A stretch of 8,072 bases of DNA, from assembly GCA_018065815.1 (NCBI GenBank), contig JAGHSP010000063.1:1-8072 (forward strand), in the 5' to 3' direction. Origin of the DNA: Candidatus Sodaliphilus limicaballi (lineage in GTDB: Bacteria; Bacteroidota; Bacteroidia; Bacteroidales; Muribaculaceae). The stretch's first letter is position 1. Every line of letters starts with the position of its first letter. The notes beneath the pieces were generated by a model, which was not told where the DNA came from, did not search any database, and was given only the letters and a program-made list of their open reading frames with translations. This document shows positions 5,792 through 8,072 of the stretch, piece after piece. The position numbers were made by a program, and so were the translations under genes.

Positions 5792-8011
5792 TTAGTTGAC
5801 GCGCATTGCCGAGCTCACTCCTTTCACGTTCTTGAGACGCTTGCACAGGGCGGTGAGCACGCTGGCATCCTCGATGAGCACGTCTAAACGGCAGTTGAAC
5901 AGACCTTTGTTGGCCTGGATGTTGAGGCTGCGCATGTTGATTGACATATTAGTTGAAATGATGTATATGATTTCTTGCAGGATGCCCATGCGGTCGATAC
6001 CTTCGACATGCACCGAGGCGAGGAATTTCTCGCTGGTTGTTTCCCAGTGAGTTTGTACCAGACGTCCGCCAAAGCTGCTTTTGAGTTTCATTGCTGTGGG
6101 GCATGTGAGCTTGTGCACGATTACGTCGTTGTCGTCATTTACATATCCCACGACATCATCACCGGGGATGGGGTGGCAACAATGGGCAATCTTATAGTTG
6201 CTCACGCCGTCTTTGGTCATGAGTGTATAAACCTTCTTGGTGTTTACTTTTTCTTTGGGAGCAGCATCTTCTTTGTTGCGTGACGCAAAGGGGTTGCGCA
6301 ACAACTTTGAAAATATACCTTCGCTCGACGATTTGTCTTTTTTGAGCAATTGTGCAGTGAGTGCAATCTCATTGTTGCCTATCTTGAAGTAGAGTTCCTC
6401 CTTGTTTTGTGCATGCTCATTGTTGATGATGCGCATTATCACTTCGTTGGTGGGCTGCATGCCGTTGGCTATGAGCATTTCGTCGAGGCGTTTCTTGCCA
6501 CGTTCGATTGTGGCCCTGCGGTCGTGTCTCAAAGCGGCGCGCAGTCGCGTCTTTCCCTTGGCTGTGACGAGGAACTTGTCCCAGTCGGGCTGTGGCTGCT
6601 GCGACTGTGATGTAAGGATTTCCACCTGGTCGCCGCTGGCAAGTTTGTGGGACAGCGGCATGAGTTTGTGGTTAACCTTTCCTGCGATGCAGTGCGTGCC
6701 TATCTCGGTGTGCAGGGTGAAAGCCATGTCGAGCACTGATGCGTCTTTGGGCAGTGTCACGAGTTCGCCCTTGGGGGTGAACACCACGATCTCGCTGGCA
6801 AAGAGGTTGAGCTTTATGGTGTCGAGGAAGTCCATCGCATTGGGTTCGGGGTTTTTGAGGATGTCCTCGATGGTCTGTAACCACACTGCGAGTTCGCTTT
6901 CTTCCTCGCCTTCGCCTATCTTGTATTTCCAGTGTGCAGCAAATCCTCGCTCGGCGATGTCGTCCATGCGCCGGCTCCTGATCTGTACTTCCACCCATTT
7001 GCCGTCGGGACCCATCACGGTGATGTGCAGGGCGCGGTATCCGTTGGCCTTGGGGGTGCTTATCCAGTCGCGCACGCGGTCGGGATGCAAGCGGTATAGG
7101 TCGGTGATCTCGCTGTATATGTTCCAGCAGATGCGTTTCTCCTCGCTCTCGTTGTCACACTCAAAGACGATGCGCGCGGCATAGAGGTCATATACTTCCT
7201 CAAACGGGATGTGCTTGGTCTCCATTTTTTTCCATATTGAGTAACACGACTTGACGCGTGCACGGAACTCGTAGGTGAGGCCTATCTCGTCGAGATGTTT
7301 GCGAATGGGGTCGGAGAATCGTGCGAAGAGCTCGTTGCGGCTCTTCTCGCTGGTTGCTATCTGCTGCTGGATGCGTGCATACACTTCGGGGTGCTCATAC
7401 TTGAAACTCAAGTCTTCAAGTTCGGTCTTGATGGCAAAGAGTCCAAGTCGATGGGCTAGTGGGGCGTAGATGTAAAGTGTTTCGCCTGCAATCTTGTATT
7501 GCTTGTTGGGTGGCATTGATGCCAGTGTGCGCATGTTGTGCAGGCGGTCGGCCATCTTGATGAGCACGACCCTGATGTCGTCGCTCATAGTGAGCAGGAG
7601 CTTGCGGAAGTTCTCTGCTTGGGCGCTCGCGTGGTCGCCGAAGATACCGCCAGAGATTTTTGTGAGTCCTTCGACAATCGAAGCGATTTTCTTGCCGAAA
7701 TGAGTCTCGATGTCCTCAACCGTGTAGTCGGTGTCCTCGACCACGTCGTGCAGCAATGCCGCACAGATTGATGTGGATCCAAGTCCTATTTCCTGGCTGA
7801 CGATAGTAGCAACGGCTATGGGATGCAGGATATAAGGTTCGCCCGAACGACGCCTCACGCCGGCGTGAGCCGAACATGCGAAGTTGAACGCCTTTTCGAT
7901 GATTTCAACTTTTTTGCGGTGATTGCTCGCCAAGTATCCGTCTAGCAACGTTTTATAAGCGTCGTTAATTAACTTTTCGTCTTGGTATGATGTGTTGTTA
8001 TTCTCTGCCAT
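5792..8011 (-). CDS. rel: Bifunctional (p)ppGpp synthetase/hydrolase, RelA/SpoT family
   Basis: The protein is 739 residues from the ATG at 8011. It makes (p)ppGpp from ATP and GDP/GTP and hydrolyses it, driving the stringent response. The hydrolase HD domain is intact: His63 (YILHP), His88-Asp89 with Glu92-Asp93 (LLHDVVEDT) and Asp155 (KMADRLHNMRTL), unlike E. coli RelA where it is degenerate. The synthetase domain has RVKSCYSIWKKM (252-263), Asp275 (YDLYAARIVF), TPKANGYRALH (319-329) and Glu341 (VEVQIRS). Regulatory parts follow: TGS (about 402-468), a helical region, a zinc-finger/RIS-type motif with His610, Cys611, Cys612 and Cys637, and a C-terminal ACT domain (about 660-736). The open frame extends to a TTG at 8062, but that codon lies inside the predicted -7 box, so it cannot be the start. 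A GTG at 8035 with AGGAG about 10 nt upstream is a possible alternative. Confidence 0.96.
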   Translation of the reverse strand: MAENNNTSYQDEKLINDAYKTLLDGYLASNHRKKVEIIEKAFNFACSAHAGVRRRSGEPYILHPIAVATIVSQEIGLGSTSICAALLHDVVEDTDYTVEDIETHFGKKIASIVEGLTKISGGIFGDHASAQAENFRKLLLTMSDDIRVVLIKMADRLHNMRTLASMPPNKQYKIAGETLYIYAPLAHRLGLFAIKTELEDLSFKYEHPEVYARIQQQIATSEKSRNELFARFSDPIRKHLDEIGLTYEFRARVKSCYSIWKKMETKHIPFEEVYDLYAARIVFECDNESEEKRICWNIYSEITDLYRLHPDRVRDWISTPKANGYRALHITVMGPDGKWVEVQIRSRRMDDIAERGFAAHWKYKIGEGEEESELAVWLQTIEDILKNPEPNAMDFLDTIKLNLFASEIVVFTPKGELVTLPKDASVLDMAFTLHTEIGTHCIAGKVNHKLMPLSHKLASGDQVEILTSQSQQPQPDWDKFLVTAKGKTRLRAALRHDRRATIERGKKRLDEMLIANGMQPTNEVIMRIINNEHAQNKEELYFKIGNNEIALTAQLLKKDKSSSEGIFSKLLRNPFASRNKEDAAPKEKVNTKKVYTLMTKDGVSNYKIAHCCHPIPGDDVVGYVNDDNDVIVHKLTCPTAMKLKSSFGGRLVQTHWETTSEKFLASVHVEGIDRMGILQEIIYIISTNMSINMRSLNIQANKGLFNCRLDVLIEDASVLTALCKRLKNVKGVSSAMRVN

Positions 8012-8025
8012 AGTCCTTGCTTTTA

Positions 8026-8035
8026 GTGATGTCAC
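8026..8035. repeat. Short inverted repeat in the rel leader
   Basis: GTGA-TG-TCAC is a perfect 4-bp inverted repeat with a 2-bp centre, located between the predicted rel transcription start and the ATG. It might be an operator half-site pair, but it is short enough to be chance, and no second copy was noticed near the other genes. Confidence 0.2.
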
Positions 8036-8059
8036 ACAAAAAAATCTCCTATTAAAGGG

Positions 8060-8067
8060 CAAAGGTA
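8060..8067 (-). promoter_or_regulatory. -7 promoter box of rel (and probably the downstream operon)
   Basis: The minus strand reads TACCTTTG, an exact match to the Bacteroidetes -7 consensus TAnnTTTG, 49-56 bp upstream of the rel ATG. The expected -33 TTTG would lie about 20 bp further upstream, past the right edge, so it cannot be checked. Transcription would start near 8053-8055, leaving a leader of about 40 nt. This leader carries AGGAG (8045-8049 on the plus strand as its complement) and a T7 run. Confidence 0.6.
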
Positions 8068-8072
8068 ATAAA

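Noticed and set aside
6402..7184. 260-codon open frame on the plus strand
   Set aside because: It is antisense to the synthetase and TGS region of rel; the composition (Ser, Arg, Met, Cys rich) is that of a shadow frame.
8026..8035. GTGA-TG-TCAC as a CRP/FNR-like operator
   Set aside because: Half-sites are only 4 bp with a 2-bp centre, which does not match the spacing of the usual TGTGA-N6-TCACA site; kept only as a low-confidence repeat.

Overview
The window looks like chromosomal DNA from a Bacteroidales bacterium (gut Bacteroides/Prevotella/Muribaculaceae type; family not resolvable by eye). The evidence is Bacteroidetes-type -7 promoter boxes (TAnnTTTG), genes with almost no Shine-Dalgarno sequences, a BspA-like leucine-rich-repeat secreted protein, and a DUF4919-like exported protein. 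I see no mobile element, CRISPR array, tRNA or rRNA. Coding density is high.

Layout: the left edge holds the last 32 codons of a plus-strand gene (positions 2-100), probably the C-terminus of a MATE-type transporter. Everything else is on the minus strand. Read in the direction of transcription (right to left) the genes are: a bifunctional (p)ppGpp synthetase/hydrolase of the RelA/SpoT family (8011-5792); a PgpH-type 7TM-HD phosphodiesterase (5773-3719); a small polytopic membrane protein of unknown function (3631-3134); a DUF4919-like exported protein (3114-2404); a BspA-like LRR protein (2362-602); and rpsO for ribosomal protein S15 (481-206), closed by a strong intrinsic terminator at 147-180.

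Transcription: a -7 box lies just upstream of rel (8060-8067). No matching -7 box is visible in the intergenic gaps of 18, 87, 19 and 41 bp that follow, so the five genes from rel to the LRR gene could be one operon; this is an inference from spacing and orientation. rpsO has its own -33/-7 promoter (521-551) and its own terminator, so it looks monocistronic.

How the genes may work together: Rel makes and degrades (p)ppGpp, and PgpH-family proteins hydrolyse c-di-AMP and are inhibited by (p)ppGpp in Firmicutes. The 18-bp spacing of these two HD-domain enzymes points to linked control of two nucleotide second messengers. The three downstream genes encode envelope proteins without known function and are the least understood part of the window.
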